64,000 bases of DNA from assembly GCA_964609085.1 (NCBI GenBank), contig CAZSRZ010000010.1, positions 7,595-71,594 of the forward strand. The letters are read 5' to 3'. The stretch comes from JANPLG01 sp964609085 (GTDB lineage Bacteria; Armatimonadota; SYMT01). Shown one piece after another: positions 8,444 to 16,791 of the stretch. The notes under the pieces were generated by a model. It was not told the origin of the DNA. It ran no database searches and saw only the letters and a list, made by a program, of their open reading frames with translations. The first letter of the stretch is position 1. Each line of letters begins with the position of its first letter. Both the position numbers and the translations under genes were made by a program.

Positions 8444-8983
8444 ATGGCGGCAATCGAAACGACCCAGGGGGGGCTCTCCGCACTCCTGGCGCGTCCCGGC
8501 ATCCGACAATTCGTCAAGTTCTGCCTCGTCGGCGCCACCAGCACCGTCATCGATTTTGGGGTGTACCTGGGGCTGATCGAATGGCTGCACCTCGCCAACT
8601 GGGTCGGCGGCACCTTCGGGATTGCGGATGCCGGTCACGCACTGGCGGTTGCCCGACCGATCGCCCTGACGATCGGTTTTCTCTTCGCCGTTACGAACGG
8701 CTACATCTGGAACAGTCGGTGGACCTTCAGGGGTGCTGAATCCGATGGCGTGTCTGATCGCAAGCGCTACGCCAAGTTCGTGGCCACCAACGTCATCGGT
8801 TGGTTGCTCAGCCAGGCGATCCTCAACACGGTGGCGCACACCGCGCCCGACGCCGTGTTGGCCCCGATCCGATCGGTCACCCACCTTCAGGATCCAGCCG
8901 GGTTCCTCGGCAAGCTGATCGCAGTCGGTGTGGTTGTCTCCTGGAACTTCCTCGCCAGTAAGTACTGGACTTTCAGGAAGTGA
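8444..8983 (+). CDS. GtrA-like membrane protein
   Basis: 179 residues with four predicted membrane segments. The first (IRQFVKFCLVGATSTVIDFGV) is the typical opening of the GtrA family, and the last ends with the conserved SWNFLASKYWTFRK tail. GtrA proteins are thought to help move or flip polyprenyl-phosphate-linked sugars for surface glycan building. Relative to the usual ~130 residues it has an insertion between helices 3 and 4. It is immediately followed by the large YfhO-type protein, so a shared role in surface glycosylation is reasonable. Confidence 0.85.
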   Translation: MAAIETTQGGLSALLARPGIRQFVKFCLVGATSTVIDFGVYLGLIEWLHLANWVGGTFGIADAGHALAVARPIALTIGFLFAVTNGYIWNSRWTFRGAESDGVSDRKRYAKFVATNVIGWLLSQAILNTVAHTAPDAVLAPIRSVTHLQDPAGFLGKLIAVGVVVSWNFLASKYWTFRK

Positions 8984-8992
8984 CGCGCGGGG

Positions 8993-11530
8993 ATGAACGA
9001 ACGGGCTGAGGCGGGCCGCCCAATGCCCCGGTTCGCCGCCTCCAGCGGGTGGGTCCCCGCACTCCTCTTCGCCTTCACCGCCGCCTTACTGCTCGCCCCG
9101 GCCCTGTTCACTGGCCGAGCCCTGTTGCCAGCCTGGCCCCTGAGTCATATGGCCCCGTGGGACGCCGTCGCGCCCGCAGGGGCTGCGACAAGCTCGGCCG
9201 GCCCGGCTCCGCAGTGGAACGTGCTGCAATGGGACGGGATGGCCGAGTTCTACCCCTGGCGGGCGTACACGGTCGAGTCGCTGATGGGCGGGCGGATCCC
9301 CCTATGGAACGATCGAGTGCTCTGCGGCACTCCGTTCCTCGCTAACTCGCAATCGGCCCCGCTCTACCCGCTGCACTGGCTGCTCATGCTGCCCTGCGGC
9401 CCGCTGGCGGTGCGAATGGTCTGGCTGGCCTGGCTGCACCTGATGCTGGCGGGGCTCTTTTCCCACCGGCTTGGTCGCTCGCTGGGGCTGAACTCGGCGC
9501 CTGCGGCCGCTGTTGGCGTCGCCTTCCAGTTTTCCGGGTTCGCCGTGACCTGGCTGGAGTTGCCCAGCTTCATCACCGTGGGTTGCTGGATGCCGCTCTT
9601 CCTGGCGCTGCTGCGGGAAGGCGTTGCGGAGCCTGCGCCGCGCCGTTGGGCGGCTGCCAGCGCCGCCGGGGGGATGATGCTGCTGGGCGGGCACCTGCAG
9701 ATTGCCCTGTACGGCGTTCTGGCCGGAGCGGTGTTCTGGGGGATGGAGTCCTTCGTCGCTCTGAAAGGCAAGGATCGCGCTCAGCGGGTCCTGCCCACCT
9801 TGCTTGCGGGAGCCGTTCCCCTGGGCCTCGCCCTGATGATCGCCGCACCGCAACTCCTGCCGTCGATGGAGCTCAGTCGCATGTCTCACCGGGTGGGGAC
9901 GGCGACGACCGAAGGCTACGCCGGCTATCTGGCGATGGCCCTTCCCTCATGGCACTGGGTTACGCTGTTGCTGCCCGATTACTACGGCCTACCGCTGCGC
10001 GGGGATTATCTCGGCTTCTGGAGGTACGGCGCCCCCAACACTATGGAGTACGCCGGACATGTGACCACTGCCGCCCTTCCGTTGGTGCTGGTCGGTCTGG
10101 TGGTCGGCCTCAGATCCTCCGGGGCGCGTCTGGCCATCGCGATCGGCATGCTGGGACTACTGCTTGCAGCCGGGACGCCACTCTGCGCGCTGTTTTACTT
10201 CCACCTTCCCGGTTTCGCACAATCCGGTTCCCCAGCCCGCGCGCTGGTGTTGGTCTGTCTGGCCCAATCGCTCCTGGTTGGGTTTGGAGCGGCGCGGGTC
10301 GGTGAGGCGGTGGGCCGCGACCCCGGGCGGGCTGTACGGGATCTGGGCGGGGCGCTGTTGGCGGCGGCCGGCCTGCTGACTGCCGCCGTCCTTCTGGCAA
10401 AGGCGCGGATCCCGGTCGCCGGCGCGGACGCCGCTGGACCGGCCGCCATCCGTCAGGGCGGTGGGCTCCTGGCTGTGATGGGCTGCGCACTGCTCGGAGT
10501 GCTCTGGTTCGGCCGGCGGCTGCCGCCGCCGATATGGCAATCCCGACTTGCCGCAGTCCTCACACTGGTTCTGGTGCTCGGAGGTTGGGCGCAGTCGCGC
10601 GACATGAACCCGACGGCGGCCGCAGCGGACATCTATCCCTCGACGCCCGAAACGGACCGGCTATCGACGGAACCGGCGCGGGTTGCGACCGTGAATCGTC
10701 GATGGAGTCTGGTGGAGACCCCGCCGGCCATTCTGCCGCCCAATGCCTCCATGGTCTACGGCTGGCGAGAGGTGCAGGGTTACGACTCGCTCATGCTCGG
10801 CTCGACCCATCGGTTCTTCGACCTGATGTTTCCGGAGTTGCCCGGCGGTGCCAGCCCGCCGGAGAACGGCAACGTCGTCTTCGTGAAGCACCCGAGGCAC
10901 CGGCTGCTGGCACTCACCGCTGTCGGGGTGGTCGCCTCTCGGGATCCCGTCGTCGCGGTCGAAACTCAGCCTCTCGGCGGAGCACAGTCCAGCGAGCTCT
11001 TTCGCTATCAGGGTCTGCCGGAAGCATTCACCTGCGACTGGGTGGTTGCCGATGACGCCGCGGCCTTCGACCTGCTGAACGCCGCCGACTCGCACCGGGA
11101 GCTGATGCGGCGGATGACGCTGTCGCCCGGAAGCAGCCCTCCGACCCCAGCGGGTCGGGTCGGAGCGGGGACCGCTGTCCTGTCGCGCCGGGCACCGGGG
11201 ATGATCGACGCGCGCACCTCCGTCCGCACCGGCCCCGCGATGCTCTTCATCTCCGAGGGGTTCGCCCCGGGCTGGCGTGCGACGGTCGAGGCCGCAGGAG
11301 AGAGCCGTCGCGAACGCGTCCACCGAGCCGACATTGCCTTCCAGGGAGTCCTAGTGCCCCAGGGAGAGGCCGTCGTCCGCCTCCGCTACGAACCGGCGTC
11401 GTTTCGCCTGGGGTGCTTCCTGATGCTGGTCGGGCTGCTCGTCCTGGCGGCGGTGGCCGTCGCCGGACAAACTGGGAAGAGTTACCCCGAGGTCGGCCTG
11501 AGGTCCTGGACGAACTCCACCACCGGCTGA
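8993..11530 (+). CDS. YfhO-family multi-pass membrane protein
   Basis: 845 residues. Residues 20-560 contain about a dozen membrane segments; an early external loop carries Asp/Glu-rich MAEFYPWRAY and the LCGTPFLANSQSAPLYPLHW motif typical of YfhO proteins. Residues 580-820 are an external soluble region rich in beta structure, then a final membrane helix. YfhO of Gram-positive bacteria glycosylates lipoteichoic acid using lipid-linked sugars; by analogy this is a GT-C-type glycosyltransferase. The last 49 bases overlap the end of trpA on the other strand. A second ATG at 9023 is an alternative start. Confidence 0.82.
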   Translation: MNERAEAGRPMPRFAASSGWVPALLFAFTAALLLAPALFTGRALLPAWPLSHMAPWDAVAPAGAATSSAGPAPQWNVLQWDGMAEFYPWRAYTVESLMGGRIPLWNDRVLCGTPFLANSQSAPLYPLHWLLMLPCGPLAVRMVWLAWLHLMLAGLFSHRLGRSLGLNSAPAAAVGVAFQFSGFAVTWLELPSFITVGCWMPLFLALLREGVAEPAPRRWAAASAAGGMMLLGGHLQIALYGVLAGAVFWGMESFVALKGKDRAQRVLPTLLAGAVPLGLALMIAAPQLLPSMELSRMSHRVGTATTEGYAGYLAMALPSWHWVTLLLPDYYGLPLRGDYLGFWRYGAPNTMEYAGHVTTAALPLVLVGLVVGLRSSGARLAIAIGMLGLLLAAGTPLCALFYFHLPGFAQSGSPARALVLVCLAQSLLVGFGAARVGEAVGRDPGRAVRDLGGALLAAAGLLTAAVLLAKARIPVAGADAAGPAAIRQGGGLLAVMGCALLGVLWFGRRLPPPIWQSRLAAVLTLVLVLGGWAQSRDMNPTAAAADIYPSTPETDRLSTEPARVATVNRRWSLVETPPAILPPNASMVYGWREVQGYDSLMLGSTHRFFDLMFPELPGGASPPENGNVVFVKHPRHRLLALTAVGVVASRDPVVAVETQPLGGAQSSELFRYQGLPEAFTCDWVVADDAAAFDLLNAADSHRELMRRMTLSPGSSPPTPAGRVGAGTAVLSRRAPGMIDARTSVRTGPAMLFISEGFAPGWRATVEAAGESRRERVHRADIAFQGVLVPQGEAVVRLRYEPASFRLGCFLMLVGLLVLAAVAVAGQTGKSYPEVGLRSWTNSTTG

Positions 11531-12270
11531 ACGCACTCCACCCCGTGCCGGGCGATCAGGTTCACCACGGCGCTGCCGACGACCGCTGCGTCTGCGGAGC
11601 GTCCGACCTGGCGCACATGGTCCGCGGTGCTGACCCCGAAGCCGACGGCGATGGGCTGGTCGGTCTGGCGGCGGATCCGGCCGAGCAAGGAATGCAACTC
11701 AACAGGGAGTTCCGACTGAACCCCGGTCACGCCGGTTCGGGAAACGCAGTAGACGAAGCCGGTTGCCTGGGAGGCACCGATGGCGATCCGCTCTTCGGTG
11801 CTGGTGGGGGCGAGCAGAAAGATGGTGTCGAGACCGGCGTCAGCGGCGGCTGCCTTCCACTCCCCCGCCTCCTCGGGTGGGAGGTCGGTGATCAGCATCC
11901 CATCGACGCCTGCGGCTGCGGCCGAGTGCGCGACTCCGTCCTGGCCGGCACGGAAGATGGGGTTGTAATAGGTCATGAGCAGGATCGGGATTTGAGTCTC
12001 ATGGCGCAGATCCCGCACCAACTCCAGGATGGCGTCGAGGGTAACCCCGCCCGCCAGCGCCCGCTCATTGGCGGCCTGGATGCTGACGCCATCCGCCAGG
12101 GGATCGGTAAACGGTACGCCGAGTTCGATCACGTCGACCCCGGCGCGGTCGAGCTCGATGACGAGTCGACGGGTGGTGCGCAGGTCCGGATCACCGGCCA
12201 TGATGTAGACGACAAGGCCGGTGCGGCTGGCAGCCCGGAGGGAGGCAAAGCGCTGACTGATGCGGCTCAT
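11482..12270 (-). CDS. trpA: Tryptophan synthase alpha chain
   Basis: 262 residues, full length. It cleaves indole-3-glycerol phosphate to indole and glyceraldehyde 3-phosphate and passes indole to TrpB through a tunnel. Catalytic residues fall at the standard positions: Glu49 in VIELGVPF and Asp60 in DPLADG. The TIM-barrel glycine-rich phosphate loop GFGVSTADHVRQV is near residue 215. The ATG overlaps the trpB stop by four bases, so trpB and trpA are translationally coupled. The 3' end overlaps the tail of the convergent YfhO gene by 49 bases. Confidence 0.97.
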   Translation of the reverse strand: MSRISQRFASLRAASRTGLVVYIMAGDPDLRTTRRLVIELDRAGVDVIELGVPFTDPLADGVSIQAANERALAGGVTLDAILELVRDLRHETQIPILLMTYYNPIFRAGQDGVAHSAAAAGVDGMLITDLPPEEAGEWKAAAADAGLDTIFLLAPTSTEERIAIGASQATGFVYCVSRTGVTGVQSELPVELHSLLGRIRRQTDQPIAVGFGVSTADHVRQVGRSADAAVVGSAVVNLIARHGVECVQPVVEFVQDLRPTSG

Positions 12271-13490
12271 GCGGGGTGCACCGTCGCCGCTTCCGCGCGA
12301 TCCAGGATGCGCTGCACCTGCTCCACGTCCTTATCGCCCCGACCCGATAGGTTGATCAGGAGAACGGCCCCCGGACCCAGACTTGCAGCGATCTTTGCCG
12401 CATGGGCCACGGCATGTGCGGACTCTAGCGCTGGGATGATCCCTTCCGTGCGGCAGAGCAACTGGAAAGCCTCCATCGCCTCAGCATCGGTGATGGCCAC
12501 GTACTCGGCCCGACCGGATTCTTTCAGATAGCTGTGCTCGGGGCCCACGCCGGGATAGTCGAGGCCCGCGCTGACTGAGTGCGTGGCGAGCACCTGCCCG
12601 CGCTCGTCCTGGAGCAGGTAGCTCCGGGCACCATGGAGCACTCCGAGGGAACCGGCCACCAGGGTCGCCGCATGCATGCCGGGTGTCAGTCCGGTACCGG
12701 CCGCCTCCACCCCGATGAGGCGCACGGCTGCGTCGTCTCGGAACGGGCTGAACATGCCGATGGCATTACTGCCGCCGCCCACGCACGCCACGACGACATC
12801 CGGTAGCCGGCCGATGCTGGCCAGCATCTGGGCTCTTGCCTCACGGCCAATGATGGACTGGAAGTCGCGGACCAGCATGGGGTAGGGATGCGCCCCCGCA
12901 GCGCTGCCGATGACGTAATGCGTGGTGCGGACGTTGGTCACCCAGTCGCGAAACGCCTCGTTCATGGCATCCTTCAGGGTGCGGCTGCCGCTTTCCACAC
13001 TGTGCACGGTCGCCCCCAGCAGGCGCATTCGGAAGACGTTGAGGCGCTGCCGTTCGATATCCTCGCTGCCCATGTAGACCACGCACTCCAGGCCGAACAG
13101 GGCGCACGCGGTGGCCGTGGCCACACCGTGCTGCCCAGCGCCGGTCTCCGCGATGATCCGAGGCTTCCCCATCCGTCGAGCCAGCAGCACCTGGCCGATG
13201 GCGTTGTTGATCTTGTGGGCACCGGTGTGGTTCAGATCCTCGCGCTTGAGGAAAATGCGAGCCCCGCCGGCGTGCTCCGTCAGCCGGGAGGCGTAGGTGA
13301 GCGGCGTGGGCCTGCCGACGTAGTCGCGCAGGATGGCCGCAAGTTCCCCCTGGAAGGCCGGATCGTCGCGAGCGGCCAAGTACTCCTGAGTCAATTCCTC
13401 GAGCGCCGGCATGAGCGTTTCCGGCACGAATCGGCCCCCGAACCGCCCGAAGCGGCCACGTTCGTCCGGCAGGGCGGGACTGGTCGTCAC
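12267..13490 (-). CDS. trpB: Tryptophan synthase beta chain
   Basis: 407 residues. It joins indole and serine to make tryptophan with pyridoxal phosphate. The N-terminus GRFGRFGGRFVPETLMPAL is that of TrpB1-type enzymes; the PLP lysine is Lys93 in NHTGAHKINN, and the phosphate-binding GGGSNAIGMF loop lies near residue 235. It starts on GTG, and this codon overlaps the stop of the upstream GntR regulator (GTGA), an unusual arrangement that ties regulator and enzyme synthesis together. trpA follows with a four-base overlap. Confidence 0.97.
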   Translation of the reverse strand: MTTSPALPDERGRFGRFGGRFVPETLMPALEELTQEYLAARDDPAFQGELAAILRDYVGRPTPLTYASRLTEHAGGARIFLKREDLNHTGAHKINNAIGQVLLARRMGKPRIIAETGAGQHGVATATACALFGLECVVYMGSEDIERQRLNVFRMRLLGATVHSVESGSRTLKDAMNEAFRDWVTNVRTTHYVIGSAAGAHPYPMLVRDFQSIIGREARAQMLASIGRLPDVVVACVGGGSNAIGMFSPFRDDAAVRLIGVEAAGTGLTPGMHAATLVAGSLGVLHGARSYLLQDERGQVLATHSVSAGLDYPGVGPEHSYLKESGRAEYVAITDAEAMEAFQLLCRTEGIIPALESAHAVAHAAKIAASLGPGAVLLINLSGRGDKDVEQVQRILDRAEAATVHPA

Positions 13491-14305
13491 TGCGATTCCT
13501 CATCTCTGCGGTCGCCCCCGGTCTGCCCCGAGGTTGGGGCGCGGAGGAGGATCTCACACTCTGCGGAAGTCCCGGAGGCGCTGCGGCGCAGGTGCAGCCG
13601 CAGCCTTTCTGCGAGAAAGAATGCCTCGTCGAACAGAAGCGGCCGACCGGCGGCGTCCCGCGTGAGGCGCAGGCTTTTCCACCCGCAGCCCGTCCCCCCG
13701 AGCAGCTCAGCGACGCCGTCCGGCAGCAGCGCGGCGTGGAAGGTCTCCTCGGCCGAAAAGGCCGTGCGGCCGGTCGCCGCAGCGATGTGGGTGTATAGCG
13801 ATGCATCTGCCGGACAATCCAGCAGGGCGGCCCGCAGGTCGGGCCCCGCGTAGCTGTATTGCAGTGCCACGGGGAGCCCGTCGACGAGTCGCAGTCGGGA
13901 GATTGCTGCCAGCTCGGTACCCGCGGAGAGGCCGAGCGCCACAGCCGCTTCTGAGTGGCGCACCCGCGCGGAGCGGGCGCAAAGCCTCGTCTCGAGCAGT
14001 AGGCCCTGCTCCCCCAGTTGTGCCTGGAAACTGGGGAGGAGGTCGAACTGCCGGACCCGATCGGCGACGAACGTGCCCACGCCGTGGGTGATCTCGATGA
14101 GGCCTTCAGCGGCGAGGTCACTCAGTGCGCGGCGAACGGTCACCGCCGTCACCCCATGCCGCCGGGCCAGCTCTCCCATGGAAGGGAGCTGCTGGCCGGG
14201 AATCAACTCGCCGCCGGCAATGGCCTGGCGCAGTTCGATGGTGATCTGCGCGGAGCCCGGCCGCCGGGTCGGCATTGGGTGGGGTTTGGGAAGAGATGCA
14301 GACAT
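13487..14305 (-). CDS. GntR/HutC-type transcriptional regulator
   Basis: 272 residues. Residues 15-85 form a winged helix of the GntR family (GQQLPSMGELARRHGVTAVTVRRALSDL, then LIEITHGVGTFVA); residues 100-265 look like a UTRA effector-binding domain as in the HutC subfamily. It is the first gene of a three-gene operon with trpB and trpA, overlapping trpB by four bases. This suggests, but does not prove, that it controls tryptophan synthase in response to an unknown ligand; HutC-type regulators usually bind sugar phosphates or amino-acid breakdown products. The start at 14305 has no ribosome site and lies just after the predicted transcription start. A second in-frame ATG is at 14275. Confidence 0.88.
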   Translation of the reverse strand: MSASLPKPHPMPTRRPGSAQITIELRQAIAGGELIPGQQLPSMGELARRHGVTAVTVRRALSDLAAEGLIEITHGVGTFVADRVRQFDLLPSFQAQLGEQGLLLETRLCARSARVRHSEAAVALGLSAGTELAAISRLRLVDGLPVALQYSYAGPDLRAALLDCPADASLYTHIAAATGRTAFSAEETFHAALLPDGVAELLGGTGCGWKSLRLTRDAAGRPLLFDEAFFLAERLRLHLRRSASGTSAECEILLRAPTSGQTGGDRRDEESQ

Positions 14306-14346
14306 CTAGATAACTAAAAGATAGCCGAATACTGCGGCGTCGTCAA
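14304..14346 (-). promoter_or_regulatory. Promoter and putative operator of gntR-trpBA
   Basis: On the minus strand TTGACG (14346-14341) is followed by exactly 17 bases and TATCTT (14323-14318), a close match to a sigma70 promoter in otherwise GC-rich DNA. Transcription would begin near 14311, only about six bases before the gntR ATG, so the message is nearly leaderless. The palindrome ATCTAGAT at 14304-14311 covers that start point. A TCTAGA core is known from HutC/DasR/NagR-type GntR operators, so autorepression by the encoded regulator is likely. Confidence 0.65.
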
Positions 14347-14431
14347 CATCCCGACGCGGATCAGTGGGTCTACAGTCTGGGGTCATGCAGCCGTACTTGC
14401 CCCTGGTGAAACTGGTCACCCGAAGCGGTGG

Positions 14432-15055
14432 CTACGAGGCGCCGGCTGCTCGGACCGCGGCGACGAACCGCCGCATGGCCTCGTGGTCCTTTCGACCCGG
14501 GTGGGCCTCCACGCCGCTGGATACGTCGACGCCGTAGGGCTCAAAGCGGCGGACACAGTCCGCCACGTTCTCCGGTGTCAGGCCACCGGCGATGATCAGG
14601 GGCGTGCAGAGTTCCTGCGCGTGGGTGATGAGCGACCAGTCAAAGGACTTCCCCGTGCCGCCCGCGATGCCCGGGACGTGGGCATCCAGCAGCAGGGCCG
14701 CCGCCGTGCCTCGATAGACGGCCGCACGCTGGATGTCGGCGGCTTCGGACACACGGATCGCCTTGATGGCCCGACGGGAGCAGCGGGCGATCTGCTGCGG
14801 CGTCTCCGCGCCGTGGAACTGGATGACGTCGATCGGGCAGCGGTCGAGAATTGGCGCGGGATCTTGATCGACGACCAGGCCAACGGTTGTGACAAACGGG
14901 GGCAGCCCGGCGATGATCGCCGCCGCCGCTTCCGGAGTAACGCGCCGTGGGCTAGGCGCGAACACAAATCCCAGGGCGTCGGCACCGGCGTCGACCGCCG
15001 CCAGGGCGTCTTCCAGGCTTGTGATGCCGCAGATCTTGACGCGGAGGGTCCTCAC
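14432..15055 (-). CDS. trpF: Phosphoribosylanthranilate isomerase
   Basis: 207 residues. It carries out the third committed step of tryptophan synthesis, an Amadori rearrangement. The family opening VKICGI holds the catalytic Cys9, and the catalytic Asp124 is in LLLDAHVPG, followed by the phosphate loop GGTGKSFDW and a second one at IAGGLTPENV. It starts with GTG, whose last bases form the TGA stop of yqgF (GTGA overlap). The frame is open far upstream, but that part is antisense-like sequence without homology. It is 126 bases upstream of gntR-trpBA on the same strand, yet that operon has its own promoter. trpC, trpD and trpE are not in the window. Confidence 0.95.
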   Translation of the reverse strand: MRTLRVKICGITSLEDALAAVDAGADALGFVFAPSPRRVTPEAAAAIIAGLPPFVTTVGLVVDQDPAPILDRCPIDVIQFHGAETPQQIARCSRRAIKAIRVSEAADIQRAAVYRGTAAALLLDAHVPGIAGGTGKSFDWSLITHAQELCTPLIIAGGLTPENVADCVRRFEPYGVDVSSGVEAHPGRKDHEAMRRFVAAVRAAGAS

Positions 15056-15474
15056 TCGGTTGGTTCCTGATCCGGATCGATGGCCTTGAGGTAATCCTCG
15101 GCGATCAATACCGCCGCATAGTCGTCGACCGGCACGGGCGGGGTCAGGAGTGGGCGAAAGAGGGCCCGCCAGCCGCGGGGCGGGTTCTCGACGAAGTAAC
15201 GCACACGCGCCCGTTCTGTGGTGTGCCGTTCGGCCACCACCTCCAGAGGCACCGGCAGCATCCCCAGCCCGGCCTGTACCCGGCGGGCAGTGGTGCCGTC
15301 GCCGAGCACCACGACGCTGGGGCGATGGGCCGAGAGCCATTGCCGCACCACTGCGGGGATCGTCTCCGTCGGAACCACACCCAGGGCGAGGATGCCGTCT
15401 TCGGCATCGACCACCGCGAGGCCGCACTTGACTCGGCCGGGATCGATGGCGAGAACCCGCAGTCGTCTCTTCAA
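15052..15474 (-). CDS. yqgF: YqgF/RuvX-like RNase H-fold nuclease
   Basis: 140 residues. The opening VLAIDPGRVKCGLAVV is the first acidic strand of the YqgF fold; the DPGR-KCG form is that of cyanobacterial proteins annotated as pre-16S rRNA processing nuclease rather than the proteobacterial DVGTKRIGVA form. A second conserved segment VVVLGDGT and the late acidic DDYAAVLIAEDYL complete the fold. Probable role is 16S rRNA maturation or resolvase-like nucleic-acid cleavage. It is followed without gap by trpF and lies three bases after the DUF3084 gene. Confidence 0.8.
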   Translation of the reverse strand: MKRRLRVLAIDPGRVKCGLAVVDAEDGILALGVVPTETIPAVVRQWLSAHRPSVVVLGDGTTARRVQAGLGMLPVPLEVVAERHTTERARVRYFVENPPRGWRALFRPLLTPPVPVDDYAAVLIAEDYLKAIDPDQEPTE

Positions 15475-15477
15475 ACG

Positions 15478-16707
15478 TCAGGGTCCTGTGGCGGCGACAG
15501 GCATGGGGACGATTTCCATCTCGACCTCGGCGGGTCCGCTCCGGAATGTGTCCCGACTCACCCGCGCGACCACGGTGACGGGTCGATTGATCTCCTTGAT
15601 GCGCCGGGTGGTCTCGTAGAGTGCCAGCATCTTGCGGGTGGTGAGTGCCTCGTCAGGATTGGCCAGGCTGATGGGTGCGGTCGCCAGACGCCGCTGCACC
15701 CCATCCAGGAGCACATTCACCAGTTCTCCGATGATGTACTCCTCCGTCCCCCGGCCATCGACTCCGGCGCGGAAGAGTTCGCTGCCCTTCTTCAGCACAA
15801 GGGCGTCGCCGTAGACGTCTAGACGACCGAGCACGGGTTTCCCACTCAAGACGTTCACGCCGGCGACGACGCGGATGACCAGCTTCTGGTCCTTGAAGTT
15901 CAGCGCACGCCGTGCCGTCCACGCGATCATCGCCTCGTCGGTCAGCGGTCCGCGGTAGTTGGTGTCGGGCGTCAGGTCAAGCCGGGGCGCCTGGGGGGTG
16001 CGGCGCACGATCTGGCGTGCCCCACCGATCACGGTGCGGATCGCGCGGACCAAGTCCTGATAACCGGGGTTGGGGAACATCACCTGCGAGTGGATCGGCT
16101 GGTCGCGGCGGTAGACATACGTGCCGCGCTGGTACTCGCGCTGCTCTGAGCGGTAGCGGTCGATGATCTGGGTCAGTCGTTGCTTCTGGCTGTTCAGCAG
16201 TGCGGCCTCCGTGCGGAGGCGGGCCAGATCGGCCCGCTGCGCCGTGTTGCCTTTCTGCAGCTCAGCATTACTCGCGAGTAGCTCAGTGTTGGAACGCTGA
16301 AGCAGCGCGCTTTTCTTTCGAAGTTCGTCGTTCACGCCGGTCAGCCGCCGGTTCTCTCCGGCAACCTGGGCGTTCTGGTTGGAGAGCCGCACGTTTTCGC
16401 CGGTCAGGCGCTCCGCTTCGGCCCGCCGGAGCTGGTTCTGGCGCTCCAGGGTGCGGTTCTCGCGCACCAGGCGCTCGCCGCGCGTGACGATCTGCCGGAA
16501 GCCGGGGACCACCAGCACCGCACTGGCGAAAGTGAGGCCAGCGATGATCACGCCCGTCGTGATCGTGAGCAGGATAGCGGTGTGCTTCGGCCGGAGGCCG
16601 AAGACACTTAGGCGCTTCTTCCCGAGTCGACGCCCAAGGAGATCGCCGATGTAGGCGATGGCGCCGCAGAGAACCAGCAGTGCCAGGATCAGCAGAGCGG
16701 TGAGCAT
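15478..16707 (-). CDS. DUF3084 membrane-anchored coiled-coil protein
   Basis: 409 residues. Two membrane helices lie at about residues 3-22 and 46-68, with a basic loop between them (GRRLGKKRLSVFGLRPKHTA). Residues 75-185 form a long coiled coil with repeated N-x-x-L-x-x-E patterns, and residues 200-400 a compact C-terminal domain. This matches DUF3084, a family of unknown function best known from cyanobacteria. Its immediate partner here is yqgF. A structural role at the inner membrane is plausible; no activity is assigned. Confidence 0.8.
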   Translation of the reverse strand: MLTALLILALLVLCGAIAYIGDLLGRRLGKKRLSVFGLRPKHTAILLTITTGVIIAGLTFASAVLVVPGFRQIVTRGERLVRENRTLERQNQLRRAEAERLTGENVRLSNQNAQVAGENRRLTGVNDELRKKSALLQRSNTELLASNAELQKGNTAQRADLARLRTEAALLNSQKQRLTQIIDRYRSEQREYQRGTYVYRRDQPIHSQVMFPNPGYQDLVRAIRTVIGGARQIVRRTPQAPRLDLTPDTNYRGPLTDEAMIAWTARRALNFKDQKLVIRVVAGVNVLSGKPVLGRLDVYGDALVLKKGSELFRAGVDGRGTEEYIIGELVNVLLDGVQRRLATAPISLANPDEALTTRKMLALYETTRRIKEINRPVTVVARVSRDTFRSGPAEVEMEIVPMPVAATGP

Positions 16708-16791
16708 AGGTTACCGACTACCGGGGGCGACGCTGCGACGGTGGTCCATCCATTATAGACGCCGCGATGTGATCTCCAGGCCTCCCCGAAA

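Noticed and set aside
11413..12531. 372-codon plus-strand frame over trpA and trpB
   Set aside because: trpA and trpB have catalytic residues at the standard positions; the plus-strand frame is a shadow.
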